This document shows, piece after piece, positions 49,723 to 59,235 of a stretch of DNA of 64,000 bases (positions are counted from its first letter, which is position 1; each line of letters begins with the position of its first letter). The notes under the pieces were generated by a model. The model ran no database searches. It was not told where the DNA came from and saw only the letters and a program-made list of their open reading frames with translations. Source of the DNA: Microbacterium aerolatum (GTDB taxonomy: Bacteria > Actinomycetota > Actinomycetes > Actinomycetales > Microbacteriaceae); assembly GCF_007988825.1 (NCBI RefSeq), contig NZ_BJUW01000004.1, positions 124,001-188,000 of the forward strand. Direction: 5' to 3'. The position numbers were made by a program, and so were the translations under genes.

Positions 49723-50601
49723 TCACCCCTCGAGGCTGGTGCGCCCAGACCTCTTGCGTGCGGCATCCATCTCGGCACTGTCGGGCAAGCCCACGGGCAC
49801 ATCCGCCTCGGGGTCCGGCGACCACCGCTCCCAGGCCTCGTCGAGCGGCCATGCGCCGGGGACGATGAGATCGTGACCGGCGTGGTCGGCGAGAACGCGC
49901 ACCGCCTCGGCCTGCTCGGTGGTGAAATGGCCCTGCGCGACGACGGCATCGAGCTCGTCGGCATCCTTGAGCCAGACATCCTCTGTGACAGCGTGCTCCG
50001 CGTCGATCCAGATGTCGAGCACGAGATCGCGGGAGAAGATGCCGGGCGCGGCACCGGCGACTCTCCGGTGCGGCAGTTCCAGGTTGACGTACGTGCCGGC
50101 GGGGCCGCCGTCGGGACGCCGGAAGAACCACAGCGACCAGGGCCGCCCTGCGGGCGCGATGCGCAGGATGCCAGGACCCGTCCAGGCGGTCTCCGCCATC
50201 ACCCAGGGGGTGAGGAACCGTTCGTCCAGGGGCACGTCGCGATGCCGTCGCCCGTCCGCGGGCACCGGTTCCAGGCGCGCGGACCCGGAGGGGATCCAGA
50301 CCACCAGACCCCGGTCGTCATCCCGCACCACCCGCGCGGCCTCGACGTGCCTGCCGTATCGCCACAGGATCTCGTCCCCCGAGGCGAATCGGGGTGCGTG
50401 CTCACTGTCCGAGGCGACGGCATCCTCGAAGGCGGGATCCAGGTGCGACCCGTCCTGCCCGGTCGGCTCGAGCAGTGCGATCGCGCGCTGCAGGGACATC
50501 TCCCGGGTCGACACGTTCTGCCAGCGGTCACCGCGCCGGCCGATGAGGGTGACGGTCCCGCCGCTCGCACTGACGTCCATCGATCCGATCGGAAGGCGCA
50601 T
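49723..50601 (-). CDS. DUF402 domain-containing protein
   Basis: A 292-residue protein. The C-terminal half holds the DUF402/FomD-like fold: YVNLELPHRR, the metal-binding acidic stretch LDIWIDAE and WLKDADELD. Some relatives are nucleotide hydrolases (FomD, Ntdp). The N-terminal part is less conserved and the start is uncertain: ATG 50601 has a weak Shine-Dalgarno, and the ATGs at 50580 (MDVSASGG) or further in are alternatives. It is divergent from the decarboxylase gene, with 62 bases between. Confidence 0.8.
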   Translation of the reverse strand: MRLPIGSMDVSASGGTVTLIGRRGDRWQNVSTREMSLQRAIALLEPTGQDGSHLDPAFEDAVASDSEHAPRFASGDEILWRYGRHVEAARVVRDDDRGLVVWIPSGSARLEPVPADGRRHRDVPLDERFLTPWVMAETAWTGPGILRIAPAGRPWSLWFFRRPDGGPAGTYVNLELPHRRVAGAAPGIFSRDLVLDIWIDAEHAVTEDVWLKDADELDAVVAQGHFTTEQAEAVRVLADHAGHDLIVPGAWPLDEAWERWSPDPEADVPVGLPDSAEMDAARKRSGRTSLEG

Positions 50602-50663
50602 ACGGTCACGCTATCGCGCGGACAAGCCTTGTCCGTCATGGCACACGGTGGAAGACTTCGCTC

Positions 50664-52028
50664 ATGGATGAGCGGGAGCGCGCTCTCGACGCCGCTCACC
50701 GACACGCCGCCGGGTTCCTGGAGAGCCTCGACGACCGACCGGTGTGGCCGCGAGCGAGCCTGGATGAGATGGTGGCGGCGTTCGGCGGGCCTCTCGCCGA
50801 AGAAGGCCTGGATCCTGCGGCGGTGGTCGACGAGATCGCTGAGCGGGCGGATCCCGGGCTCGTGGCGATCCCCGGCGGACGCTTCTTCGGCTTCGTGATC
50901 GGCGGCACGCATCCGGCGGCTCTCGCCGCCGACTGGCTGGTATCCGCGTGGGATCAGAACTCCGGGTCGTCACTGCTGACGCCTGCGACCGTGGCCATGG
51001 AGCGCGTCGCCGGCAAGTGGATGCTGGAACTGTTCGGCCTGCCCTCGACGGCCAGCGTCGGGTTCGTCACCGGCGGTCAGCTCGCGAACTTCACCTGCCT
51101 CGCGACCGCGCGCACCGCCGTCCTCGCCCGGGCCGGATGGGATCTTGCCGAGCGGGGGCTGCGATCGGCGCCGCCGATCCGCTTCGTCGTCGGAGCCGAC
51201 CGGCACGGGTCGGTGGACCGCGCCGCACGGTTCCTCGGCATCGGTCGTGCGGAACTCACGGTCGTCGAATCGGACGATCAGGGCCGGATGCGCCCCGACG
51301 CACTCGAAAGCGCGCTCGACTACGGGCGCGGGCCGCTGATCGTGTGCCTGCAGGCCGGGGAAGTCCACACCGGCGCCTTCGACGACTTCGGGATACTGAT
51401 CCCGATCGCCCGGCGACACGAAGCCTGGGTGCACGTGGACGGCGCGTTCGGCCTGTGGGCGGCCGCCTCCCCGTCGCTGCGACCGCTGACCGCAGGGGCT
51501 GAGGCGGCGGATTCCTGGGCGACCGACGCACACAAGACGCTCAACGTGCCCTACGACTGCGGCATGGCGATCGTCCGCGATCCCCAGGACTCCATCGCCG
51601 CATTCCGGACCGGAGGCGACTATCTGATCTACTCCGGCCTCGATCCCTGGGACGTCACACCGGAGCTCTCCAGGCGCGCACGCGGCGTGCCCGCGTGGGC
51701 GGCGCTGCGCAGTCTCGGCAGGGTGGGAATCGCTCGATTGCTGGACGGCCTGCATGCGAACGCCGTGGCGATGGCGAAGGGCCTGACGTCGGTCGACGGC
51801 GTCGAAGTGCTCAACGACGTCGACTACACGCAGGTCATGTTCTGCCTCGGCGAGGATGACGCCACTCGGGCGCTCGGGGAAGCGATCCTTGCGGACGGCA
51901 CCGCGGCGGTCACCGGCGCCGAGTGGCGCGGCCGTGCGGTGCTCCGCTGCTCGATGTCGTCCTGGGCGACCACCGCCGAGGACATCGACCGGACCGTCAC
52001 TGCGATCCGACGCCTCGTCGCCGCCTAA
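50664..52028 (+). CDS. PLP-dependent decarboxylase (group II amino acid decarboxylase family)
   Basis: A 454-residue fold-type I enzyme. The PLP lysine is in WATDAHKTLNVPYDCG and the aspartate partner in WVHVDGAFGLWAA, as in aromatic-amino-acid and diaminobutyrate decarboxylases. The substrate cannot be told from the sequence. It starts at ATG 50664. Its end overlaps the convergent pdxT stop by four bases, so the enzyme sits beside the genes that make its cofactor. Confidence 0.9.
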   Translation: MDERERALDAAHRHAAGFLESLDDRPVWPRASLDEMVAAFGGPLAEEGLDPAAVVDEIAERADPGLVAIPGGRFFGFVIGGTHPAALAADWLVSAWDQNSGSSLLTPATVAMERVAGKWMLELFGLPSTASVGFVTGGQLANFTCLATARTAVLARAGWDLAERGLRSAPPIRFVVGADRHGSVDRAARFLGIGRAELTVVESDDQGRMRPDALESALDYGRGPLIVCLQAGEVHTGAFDDFGILIPIARRHEAWVHVDGAFGLWAAASPSLRPLTAGAEAADSWATDAHKTLNVPYDCGMAIVRDPQDSIAAFRTGGDYLIYSGLDPWDVTPELSRRARGVPAWAALRSLGRVGIARLLDGLHANAVAMAKGLTSVDGVEVLNDVDYTQVMFCLGEDDATRALGEAILADGTAAVTGAEWRGRAVLRCSMSSWATTAEDIDRTVTAIRRLVAA

Positions 52029-52633
52029 GCAGCAGATCGCACGGACGCCCTGACGCGGGCCAGGAAGTGCGCGTGGAAGCGGGAGTCGCCGCCGACCTCG
52101 GGATGGAAGCTCGTGCCGAGCAGGTTCCCCTGCTGCACCGCCACGATCGCGCCGTCGGGCAGCGCCGACAGCACCTCGACGCCGGCGCCGACGCGCTCGA
52201 CGATCGGTGCGCGGATGAAGGTCGCGTGAACGGGCTCATCGCCGAGAACGGGTACGGCGAGGTCCGCTTCGAACGATTCGGTCTGACGTCCGAAGGCGTT
52301 CCGCCGCACGTCGATGTCCATCCCGCCGAACGACTGCTGCCCCTCGATCCCGTCGATCACGGTGTCGGCGAGCAGGATCAGTCCGGCACACGTGCCGTAC
52401 ACCGGCAGCCCTGCGGCGATGGCGTCGCGCAACGGCTGCTGCAGCCCGAACTGACGCGACAGCTTGTCGATCACCGTCGACTCGCCGCCGGGGATCACCA
52501 GCCCCTGCACCTGGGCCAGCTCCTCGGCGCGTCGCACGCGCAGTGTTTCGGCGCCGAGCCCCTGCAGGACGTTCTCGTGCTCGCGCACGTCGCCCTGCAG
52601 GGAGAGGATGCCGACGAGCGGACTACCAGCCAC
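52025..52633 (-). CDS. pdxT: Pyridoxal 5'-phosphate synthase glutaminase subunit PdxT
   Basis: A 202-residue class I glutaminase that feeds ammonia to PdxS. The nucleophile is in [12 protein letters not shown] and the His-Glu pair in [21 protein letters not shown] and GGEST are family marks. The GTG start at 52633 overlaps pdxS by 11 bases. Confidence 0.97.
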   Translation of the reverse strand: MAGSPLVGILSLQGDVREHENVLQGLGAETLRVRRAEELAQVQGLVIPGGESTVIDKLSRQFGLQQPLRDAIAAGLPVYGTCAGLILLADTVIDGIEGQQSFGGMDIDVRRNAFGRQTESFEADLAVPVLGDEPVHATFIRAPIVERVGAGVEVLSALPDGAIVAVQQGNLLGTSFHPEVGGDSRFHAHFLARVRASVRSAA

Positions 52634-53522
52634 GCTCGGCGAGCCGGTGCGGTGCGGGCAGATCGGAGACGTTGATGCCGACCATCGCCTCCCCGAGACC
52701 GCGAGAGACCTCGGCGATCACGGCGGGATCGTCGTGGAAGGTCGTTGCCTTGACGATCGCGGCAGCGCGAGCAGCGGGGTTGCCGGACTTGAAGATGCCG
52801 GAGCCGACGAAGACGCCGTCCGCACCGAGCTGCATCATCATGGCGGCATCCGCCGGGGTGGCCACGCCGCCCGCGACGAACAGGACGACAGGGAGCTTTC
52901 CTGTCTCCGCGATCTCGGCGACCAGTTCGTACGGTGCCTGCAGTTCCTTGGCCGCGACGTAGAGCTCGTCCTTGGGGAGCGCGGTGAGCGAGGCGATCTC
53001 GCCCCGGATCCTGCGGATGTGCTTCATCGCCTCCGAGACGTCGCCGGTTCCGGCCTCGCCCTTGGAGCGGATCATGGCCGCGCCCTCGTTGATGCGCCGC
53101 AGGGCCTCGCCGAGGTTCGTCGCACCGCACACGAACGGCACGGTGAAGTCGTACTTGTCGATGTGGTTGACGTAGTCGGCCGGTGAGAGCACCTCCGACT
53201 CGTCGATGTAGTCGACGCCGAGCTCCTGCAGCACCTGCGCCTCGACGAAGTGCCCGATGCGCGCCTTCGCCATGACGGGGATGGAGACGGCCTCGATGAT
53301 GCTGTCGATCATGTCGGGGTCGCTCATGCGGGACACCCCGCCCTGTGCGCGGATATCGGCGGGCACTCGCTCGAGCGCCATGACGGCGACGGCACCGGCA
53401 TCCTCGGCGATCTTCGCCTGCTCTGCGGTGACCACGTCCATGATCACACCGCCCTTGAGCATCTCGGCGAGACCGCGCTTCACGCGCGCCGATCCGGTGG
53501 TGGGCTTCTCGTCTGCGACCAT
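52623..53522 (-). CDS. pdxS: Pyridoxal 5'-phosphate synthase subunit PdxS
   Basis: A 299-residue synthase that builds PLP from ribose 5-phosphate, glyceraldehyde 3-phosphate and ammonia in a 24-mer with PdxT. The core is intact ([62 protein letters not shown]). GAAGGA lies seven bases before the ATG. It diverges from the MocR-type regulator, the usual PdxR arrangement. Confidence 0.98.
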   Translation of the reverse strand: MVADEKPTTGSARVKRGLAEMLKGGVIMDVVTAEQAKIAEDAGAVAVMALERVPADIRAQGGVSRMSDPDMIDSIIEAVSIPVMAKARIGHFVEAQVLQELGVDYIDESEVLSPADYVNHIDKYDFTVPFVCGATNLGEALRRINEGAAMIRSKGEAGTGDVSEAMKHIRRIRGEIASLTALPKDELYVAAKELQAPYELVAEIAETGKLPVVLFVAGGVATPADAAMMMQLGADGVFVGSGIFKSGNPAARAAAIVKATTFHDDPAVIAEVSRGLGEAMVGINVSDLPAPHRLAERGW

Positions 53523-53550
53523 CGTGAATCCTTCCGTGCATCCAATGCTG

Positions 53551-53580
53551 TTTTTGATCTATGCCAAAAGATAGCACTGC
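53551..53580. promoter_or_regulatory. Candidate PdxR operator between pdxS and pdxR
   Basis: An AT-rich island in a GC-rich 94-base gap holds CTAT (53559-53562) and ATAG (53571-53574) as an inverted repeat around GCCAAAAG. TAGACT at 53593-53598 may be the pdxR -10. PdxR proteins bind such divergent gaps, but this does not clearly match published operators. Confidence 0.4.
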
Positions 53581-53616
53581 TCCCCCGCCCCCTAGACTCG
53601 GATGTCGGGAGGTGTC

Positions 53617-54924
53617 ATGAATGATGAGATCACCGGTCGGACGGCGGCCGAGATCGTCGGCAGCGTGCGGGCGCTGCGCGAGCGCGGCGCGCTGGCACCG
53701 GGCGACCTTCTCCCCCCGGTCCGCGAGCTCGCCGCCCGCCTCGGCGTCAATCGCAACACCACGGTCGCCGCCTACCGGCAGCTCTCGCAGGCCGGGCTCG
53801 TCGTCAGCCGCGGTCGGGCGGGCACGATGCTCGTCGAGCATGACGCGGTCGCTCAGGAAGGGTACGCACAGAACACCGTGCTGCGCGACGTCGGCACGGG
53901 CAACCCGGACCCCGCGCTCATCCCCGATCCATCCGGCATCCTGGCAGGCGTCGCCGGACGGCCGGTGCTCTACGGCGAGCCGGTGATCGACCCGTCCCTG
54001 GAGGCCTGGGCGCGCGAGTGGGTCGCACCAGACCTCCCGGCATCCGACTTCCGGATCACCATCACGAGCGGCGCGGTGGATGCCGTCGAGCGTCTGCTCG
54101 CACAGGCGCTGATGCGCGACGACGCCGTGGCACTGGAGGATCCCTGTTTCCTCGCCAGCATCCACACCGTCCGCCTCGGCGGCTATCGCGCGATTCCCGT
54201 TCCGGTCGACGACGAGGGCATGACGGTCGACGGTCTGCGCGCAGCACTGGATGCCGGCGTGCGCGCGATCATCTGCACGCCAAGAGCGCAGAATCCGACC
54301 GGGGTGAGCCTCTCCCCCGCATGCGCTACGGCGCTGCGCGCACTGCTCGCGGAGCATCCGTACGTCCTCATCATCGAGGACGATCACTTCTCGATGCTCT
54401 CCGAGCGACCGTACGAGAGCCTCATCGGCTCAGGGCACCGCCGGTTCGCGATGCTGCGTTCGGTCTCGAAGTTCCTCGGCCCGGACATGTGCCTGGCCGT
54501 CGCCGCGACCGACCCGGAGACGGCCGACCGGCTCGCCATGCGGTTGAGCCCCGGCACCACCTGGGTGAGCCACCTGCTGCAGCGGCTGGCGCTCGGCATG
54601 CTCACAGACGACTCCGCGCTGGCGACGATCCGGACCGCCGGCGCGCACTACGCAGAACGCAACCGCGCCTTCGCCGAGCGACTGCGAGCGCACGGGATCG
54701 ACGCCGAGTACGTCGACGGGATGAACCTGTGGGTGCGGCTCACGCAGCCGGCGCGCGTCGCCTCGCAGCAACTGATGCGCCGAGGCTGGCTCGTGCGCAC
54801 GGGCGACGAGTTCCTGCTCGATGAGACCGCCGGCCCCTCGCATCACGCGCGGCTGACCGTGCACGATCTGAACGATGAGGATGCCGCGCAGCTCGCCGCG
54901 GACATCAGTTCCGCCATCGGGTGA
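53617..54924 (+). CDS. pdxR: MocR-family transcriptional regulator, probable PdxR
   Basis: A 435-residue regulator: GntR-type winged helix (residues 1-75; LPPVRELAARLGVNRNTTVAAYRQL) fused to an aminotransferase fold with a PLP lysine in SVSKFLGPDMCLA. PLP binding is the usual signal. It is divergent from pdxST, so it probably activates or represses them. I started it at ATG 53617, with GGGAGG four bases upstream, rather than the in-frame ATG at 53602. Confidence 0.93.
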   Translation: MNDEITGRTAAEIVGSVRALRERGALAPGDLLPPVRELAARLGVNRNTTVAAYRQLSQAGLVVSRGRAGTMLVEHDAVAQEGYAQNTVLRDVGTGNPDPALIPDPSGILAGVAGRPVLYGEPVIDPSLEAWAREWVAPDLPASDFRITITSGAVDAVERLLAQALMRDDAVALEDPCFLASIHTVRLGGYRAIPVPVDDEGMTVDGLRAALDAGVRAIICTPRAQNPTGVSLSPACATALRALLAEHPYVLIIEDDHFSMLSERPYESLIGSGHRRFAMLRSVSKFLGPDMCLAVAATDPETADRLAMRLSPGTTWVSHLLQRLALGMLTDDSALATIRTAGAHYAERNRAFAERLRAHGIDAEYVDGMNLWVRLTQPARVASQQLMRRGWLVRTGDEFLLDETAGPSHHARLTVHDLNDEDAAQLAADISSAIG

Positions 54925-54936
54925 GAAGATCGGAAG

Positions 54937-55788
54937 ATGAAGATCCTCTCGATCCAGTCCGCCGTCGCCTACGGACACGTCGGCAACTCGGCCGCGGTGT
55001 TCCCGCTGCAGCGCATCGGTGTCGATGTGCTGCCGGTCTACACGGTGAACTTCTCCAACCACACCGGCTACGGTGCGTGGCGCGGCCCGCTCATCGACCC
55101 GAGCGACGTGCGCGACGTCATCACCGGCATCGAGGAGCGCGGGGTCTTCGGACAGGTGGATGCGATCCTCTCCGGATATCAGGGCGGCGAGGGCATCGGC
55201 GACGTCATCATCGACGCCGTCGCGCGTGTGAAGGCCGCCAATCCCGCGGCTCTCTACGCATGCGACCCGGTCATGGGCAACGCGAAGTCCGGATGCTTCG
55301 TGGCGCCGGCGATCCCGGAGCTGCTGCGCGAGCGCGTGGTGCCCGCGGCCGACATCATCACCCCGAACCAGTTCGAGCTGGGCTTCCTCACGCGCACGGA
55401 GCCGGACACACTGGAGTCGACGCTCGCGTCGGTCGATCTCGCGATGGCCATGGGCCCGAGCACGGTGCTGGTGACAAGTGTCGAGCGGCCCGATCGTGAA
55501 GAGGGCACCATCGAGATGCTCGCCGCCGACGGCGAAGGCGCCTGGATCGTGCAGACCCCGTTCCTTCCCATGAAGGCGAACGGATCCGGCGACGTCACGG
55601 CGGCGCTGTTCACCGCGCACTACGTCGAGACGGGCAGCGCGCAGGTCGCGCTCGAGCGCACGGCATCGAGCATCTTCGACCTTCTGAAGCTGACGCTGGA
55701 CTCGGGTGCGCGCGAGCTGCAGCTCGTCGAGGCGCAGGAGTCCTACGCCCACCCGAGGATGCAGTTCAGCGCACGCCAGGTGCGCTGA
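54937..55788 (+). CDS. pdxY: Pyridoxal kinase
   Basis: A 283-residue ribokinase-fold kinase that salvages pyridoxal to PLP. The N-terminal YGHVGNSAAVFPLQRIGVDV, the substrate region NFSNHTGYG and the anion-hole GSGD (KANGSGDVTAALF) are present. It starts 12 bases after pdxR in the same direction, so the two are probably co-transcribed. Confidence 0.94.
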   Translation: MKILSIQSAVAYGHVGNSAAVFPLQRIGVDVLPVYTVNFSNHTGYGAWRGPLIDPSDVRDVITGIEERGVFGQVDAILSGYQGGEGIGDVIIDAVARVKAANPAALYACDPVMGNAKSGCFVAPAIPELLRERVVPAADIITPNQFELGFLTRTEPDTLESTLASVDLAMAMGPSTVLVTSVERPDREEGTIEMLAADGEGAWIVQTPFLPMKANGSGDVTAALFTAHYVETGSAQVALERTASSIFDLLKLTLDSGARELQLVEAQESYAHPRMQFSARQVR

Positions 55789-55850
55789 CCGCGCCCGCGC
55801 GCACGTACCTTCTCCGATCAAGCCGAGATCGCGCTCAGACACGCCGCGGG

Positions 55851-55879
55851 TTGCCGACGCCGCACATTCTCGTTAGCGT
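55851..55879 (+). promoter_or_regulatory. Promoter of ectA (near leaderless)
   Basis: TTGCCG at 55851-55856 and TAGCGT at 55874-55879 are separated by 17 bases. Transcription would start within a few bases of the ectA ATG at 55889, and no Shine-Dalgarno is seen before that ATG, so the first gene may be translated from a leaderless message. Confidence 0.5.
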
Positions 55880-55888
55880 CGTGCCCGC

Positions 55889-56434
55889 ATGCTCCCCTTC
55901 AACGAAGTACCCCATGCCCCTGTCCCCGACATCTCGAGGACGAGGATCCTCGCCCCTGCCGCATCGCATGGTGCAGGCATGTGGCGGGTCGCCGCAGCAT
56001 CCGGCGAACTCGATCTGAACTCCTCGTACATGTATCTGGTCTTCGCGCGAGATTTCGCGGAGACGTGTCGCGTCGCGCTGGTCGATGACGAAGTCGTCGC
56101 CTTCGTGCTCGGCTACCGCCGCCCCGCGATCCCGGATCGCCTGTTCGTCTGGCAGGTGGCGGTCGACGAGCGCCACCGCGGTGCCGGACTCGCCGGTCGT
56201 CTGCTGGACGATCTCGTCTCGGCGCCCGGCGACGGGCACGCGGCCGTCGCGTACGTGGAGACGACGATCACGGACGACAACACGGCGTCCCGGCGGCTCT
56301 TCGCGAGCTTCGCGGGGCGCTGGGGCGCAGAGCTGGAGACGAGCGGACTGTTCGAGGCGCAGGACTTCCCTGATCGCCACGACGCGGAGCCGCTGCATCG
56401 GATCGGGCCGTTCCCCGCGCTCGCGCGGGCCTGA
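55889..56434 (+). CDS. ectA: L-2,4-diaminobutyrate N-acetyltransferase
   Basis: A 181-residue GNAT enzyme, second step of ectoine synthesis. LDLNSSYMYLVFARDF at about 50 and the acetyl-CoA loop WQVAVDERHRGAGLAGRLLDDL are diagnostic. It starts at ATG 55889 right after its promoter. It is first of ectABCD; the 97-base gap to ectB is unusually long and contains two hairpins. Confidence 0.95.
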   Translation: MLPFNEVPHAPVPDISRTRILAPAASHGAGMWRVAAASGELDLNSSYMYLVFARDFAETCRVALVDDEVVAFVLGYRRPAIPDRLFVWQVAVDERHRGAGLAGRLLDDLVSAPGDGHAAVAYVETTITDDNTASRRLFASFAGRWGAELETSGLFEAQDFPDRHDAEPLHRIGPFPALARA

Positions 56435-56447
56435 CGTCCGATCCAGT

Positions 56448-56514
56448 CTGGGAATCCTTCCCAGCCTCGGTGTCCGCAACGACGCCGAGCTGCCGCGTAC
56501 GCCGGAGCGTACGC
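56448..56514 (+). other. Two hairpins between ectA and ectB
   Basis: CTGGGAA-TCC-TTCCCAG (56448-56464) is a perfect seven-base stem. GCGTACGC-CGGA-GCGTACGC (56495-56514) is a perfect eight-base stem whose arms are themselves palindromes, so the DNA could also be a protein operator. Neither is followed by a T-run. Confidence 0.65.
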
Positions 56515-56531
56515 ATGCCTCAGGAGGCGAT

Positions 56532-57821
56532 ATGTCCATCAGCACCACCGCACCCACCAGTGCAGACATCGGAATCTTCGACGCCCTCGAATCTCAGGTC
56601 AGGAGCTACTCGCGATCCTGGCCGGTCGTGTTCGACCGTGCCGTCGGCAGCACGCTTTACGACGAGGACGGCCGGGGCTACCTCGACTTCTTCGCCGGCG
56701 CCGGTGCGCTCAACTACGGTCACAACAACCCGGCGCTCAAGGAGGTGCTGATCCGTTACCTGGCCGACGATCGCATCATCCACTCGCTCGACATGTTCAC
56801 CACCGCGCGCCGCGACTTCCTGCAGACCTTCTCCGAGAGCATCCTCGCACCTCGCGACCTCGACTATCGCGTCGTCTTCCCCGGCCCCGGCGGCGCCAAT
56901 GCCGTCGAGGCCGCACTGAAGCTCGCCAGGAAGGTCACCGGACGCGAGTCGGTCATCAACTTCACGAATGCGTTCCACGGGATGACGCTGGGCGCGCTGT
57001 CCGTGACGGGCAACTCGCTCAAGCGCGGCGGTGCCGGCGTGCCACTCGTGCACGCGACGCCTATGCCGTACGACGACTACTTCAACCAGGACTATCCGGA
57101 CTTCTTCTACCTCGAGCGGCTGCTGACCGACAGCGGCAGCGGGCTGAACCTTCCGGCGGCCGTCATCGTGGAGTCCGTCCAGGGCGAGGGCGGCATCAAC
57201 GCGGCCCGTGCCGAGTGGCTGCGCGGGCTGGCGGACCTCTGCCGTCGGCACGAGATCCTGCTGATCGTCGATGACGTGCAGATGGGCTGCGGCCGCACGG
57301 GCGGATTCTTCAGCTTCGAAGAGGCCGGTATCGTGCCCGACATGGTCTGTCTCTCGAAGTCGATCAGCGGTTCAGGATTGCCCATGGCGCTGACCCTCGT
57401 GCGACCGGACCTCGACATCTGGGAACCGGGCGAGCACAACGGCACCTTCCGCGGGATCGCGCCCGCATTCGCCACGGCCACCGAGGCGATCCGGACCTAC
57501 TGGCAGGACGACGCGCTCGAGCGATCGACGATCCTCAAGGGAGCGCGCGTCGAGAGCCGGTTCAACGCCATCGTGTCGGAGTTCGGCGACGCCGGCATCG
57601 TCTCCAAGGGGCGTGGGCTCGCGCGCGGGCTGCAGTTCGCCGACGGCGCCACGGCCGATGCGGTCTGCCATGCCGCGTTCGAGCGCGGTCTGCTCATGGA
57701 GACCTCGGGTCCGAGCGGCGAGGTCATGAAGATCCTGCCCGCACTCACGATCACCGATGAGGAGCTCGACCGCGGTCTCGACATCATTGCCGCCTCCGTC
57801 GACGAGGCGCTCACGGCCTGA
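56532..57821 (+). CDS. ectB: Diaminobutyrate-2-oxoglutarate transaminase
   Basis: A 429-residue class III aminotransferase that converts aspartate semialdehyde to 2,4-diaminobutyrate, the first ectoine step. The PLP lysine is in [32 protein letters not shown] is a family mark. AGGAGG precedes the ATG at 56532; the open frame upstream is shadow over ectA. It uses PLP, which is made by pdxST close by. Confidence 0.96.
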   Translation: MSISTTAPTSADIGIFDALESQVRSYSRSWPVVFDRAVGSTLYDEDGRGYLDFFAGAGALNYGHNNPALKEVLIRYLADDRIIHSLDMFTTARRDFLQTFSESILAPRDLDYRVVFPGPGGANAVEAALKLARKVTGRESVINFTNAFHGMTLGALSVTGNSLKRGGAGVPLVHATPMPYDDYFNQDYPDFFYLERLLTDSGSGLNLPAAVIVESVQGEGGINAARAEWLRGLADLCRRHEILLIVDDVQMGCGRTGGFFSFEEAGIVPDMVCLSKSISGSGLPMALTLVRPDLDIWEPGEHNGTFRGIAPAFATATEAIRTYWQDDALERSTILKGARVESRFNAIVSEFGDAGIVSKGRGLARGLQFADGATADAVCHAAFERGLLMETSGPSGEVMKILPALTITDEELDRGLDIIAASVDEALTA

Positions 57822-57862
57822 GTCCATCCCCCGCACGTTCACTTCCAGAAGAAGGGCATTCC

Positions 57863-58258
57863 ATGCTGATTCGCACCATCGATGAGATCACCGACACCGA
57901 CGCAGACATCCAGTCCGAGAACTGGCGCAGCAAGCGCATCGTCCTCGCCCGCGAGGGCGTCGGATTCTCCGTGCACGAGACCACCCTGTACGCCGGGACG
58001 GAGTCCGAGTTCTGCTACCAGAACCACATCGAGGCGGTCTTCATCGTCGAAGGCGAGGGTGAGATCGAAGACCTGGCGACCGGCGAGGTGCACCAGCTCT
58101 CCCCCGGCTCGCTGTACCTGCTGAACGACCATGATCGCCACCGGGTGCGTCCGCGCACTCAGATGCGCACCGTGTGCGTGTTCAATCCCCCGGTCACCGG
58201 TCGCGAGGTGCACGACGAGAACGGCGTGTACCCGCTGGTCACCGAACCGGTCGGCTGA
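57863..58258 (+). CDS. ectC: L-ectoine synthase
   Basis: A 131-residue cupin that closes N-acetyl-diaminobutyrate to ectoine. The cupin motifs are visible in [19 protein letters not shown] and [11 protein letters not shown]. Length and start match the family (MLIRTIDEI). It lies 41 bases after ectB. Confidence 0.97.
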   Translation: MLIRTIDEITDTDADIQSENWRSKRIVLAREGVGFSVHETTLYAGTESEFCYQNHIEAVFIVEGEGEIEDLATGEVHQLSPGSLYLLNDHDRHRVRPRTQMRTVCVFNPPVTGREVHDENGVYPLVTEPVG

Positions 58259-58269
58259 CACCGGCCCCA

Positions 58270-58296
58270 TGCGGGCCGCGATCTCCGCGGCCCGCA
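58270..58296 (+). terminator. Strong hairpin between ectC and ectD
   Basis: A perfect 11-base GC stem (58270-58280 with 58286-58296) and a five-base loop begins 12 bases after the ectC stop. There is no T-run. It may partly terminate transcription and lower ectD output relative to ectABC, or stabilise the ectABC message. Confidence 0.6.
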
Positions 58297-58319
58297 CAAG
58301 AAAGAACAGGAGAATGACG

Positions 58320-59219
58320 ATGACGATGACAGGCACCGAGCAGGACCTGTACCCGACCCGGCTCAGCGAGGCCAGTGCTCCGCTCACCCGGCAGCATCCG
58401 ACGGTCTGGGGCGACGCCGCCTCTGGGCCGTTCACCCAGGAGGAGCTCGACGCGCACGAGTCGCGCGGCTACACCGTGCTCGACGACTTCCTCGACGCCG
58501 ACGAGGTCGCCCGCTACACCGCTGAGCTCGAACGGCTCTCGGAGGCGCCGGAGCTCGCGAACGACCCCCGAGTCATCCGCGAGCGGGGCACCGGCGCCGT
58601 GCGCTCGATCTTCGCCGTGCCGGCGCTCAGCGACGCGGTGGACCGGCTCACGCGCGATCCGCGTCTGCTGGATCGCGCTCGTCAGCTACTGGGCGGCGAC
58701 GTCTATCTGCACCAGACGCGCATCAACTACATGCCGGGCTTCCGCGGCACCGGGTTCTATTGGCATTCGGACTTCGAGACCTGGCACGCGGAGGACGGCA
58801 TGCCGATCCCCCGCGCGGTCAGCTGCTCGATCGCCCTCACCGACAACTACCCGTTCAACGGCGGGCTGATGGTGATGCCGGGTTCTCACCGGACCTACAT
58901 CTCCAGCGTCGGCGAGACCCCGGCCGACAACCACACCTCATCGCTGCAGGCGCAGGAGGTGGGCGTGCCGAGCGAGGACGACATCTCGCTGCTGGCCGCG
59001 CAGCACGGCATCGACCAGTTCACCGGTGCCGCAGGCTCCGCCCTCTGGTTCGACGCGAACATCATGCACGGCTCGGGGAACAACATCACGCCGTTCCCGC
59101 GCTCGAACATCTTCATGGTGTTCAACAGCGTGGACAACGCGCTGGTCGAGCCGTACGCGGCGCCGGCGCCGCGGCCGGAGCACATCGCGCACCGCGAGAG
59201 CTTCGCCCCGCTGCGCTGA
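58320..59219 (+). CDS. ectD: Ectoine hydroxylase
   Basis: A 299-residue Fe(II)/2-oxoglutarate dioxygenase that makes 5-hydroxyectoine. The signature FYWHSDFETWHAEDGMP carries the first iron His/Asp pair, and MHGSGNN the last His. The start lies in an ATG-ACG-ATG-ACG-ATG run; I chose 58320 because AGGAG ends seven bases upstream, but 58314 or 58326 are possible. Its presence means hydroxyectoine, a heat and desiccation protectant, can be made. Confidence 0.95.
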   Translation: MTMTGTEQDLYPTRLSEASAPLTRQHPTVWGDAASGPFTQEELDAHESRGYTVLDDFLDADEVARYTAELERLSEAPELANDPRVIRERGTGAVRSIFAVPALSDAVDRLTRDPRLLDRARQLLGGDVYLHQTRINYMPGFRGTGFYWHSDFETWHAEDGMPIPRAVSCSIALTDNYPFNGGLMVMPGSHRTYISSVGETPADNHTSSLQAQEVGVPSEDDISLLAAQHGIDQFTGAAGSALWFDANIMHGSGNNITPFPRSNIFMVFNSVDNALVEPYAAPAPRPEHIAHRESFAPLR

Positions 59220-59235
59220 GCTCGGATGCCGCGCG

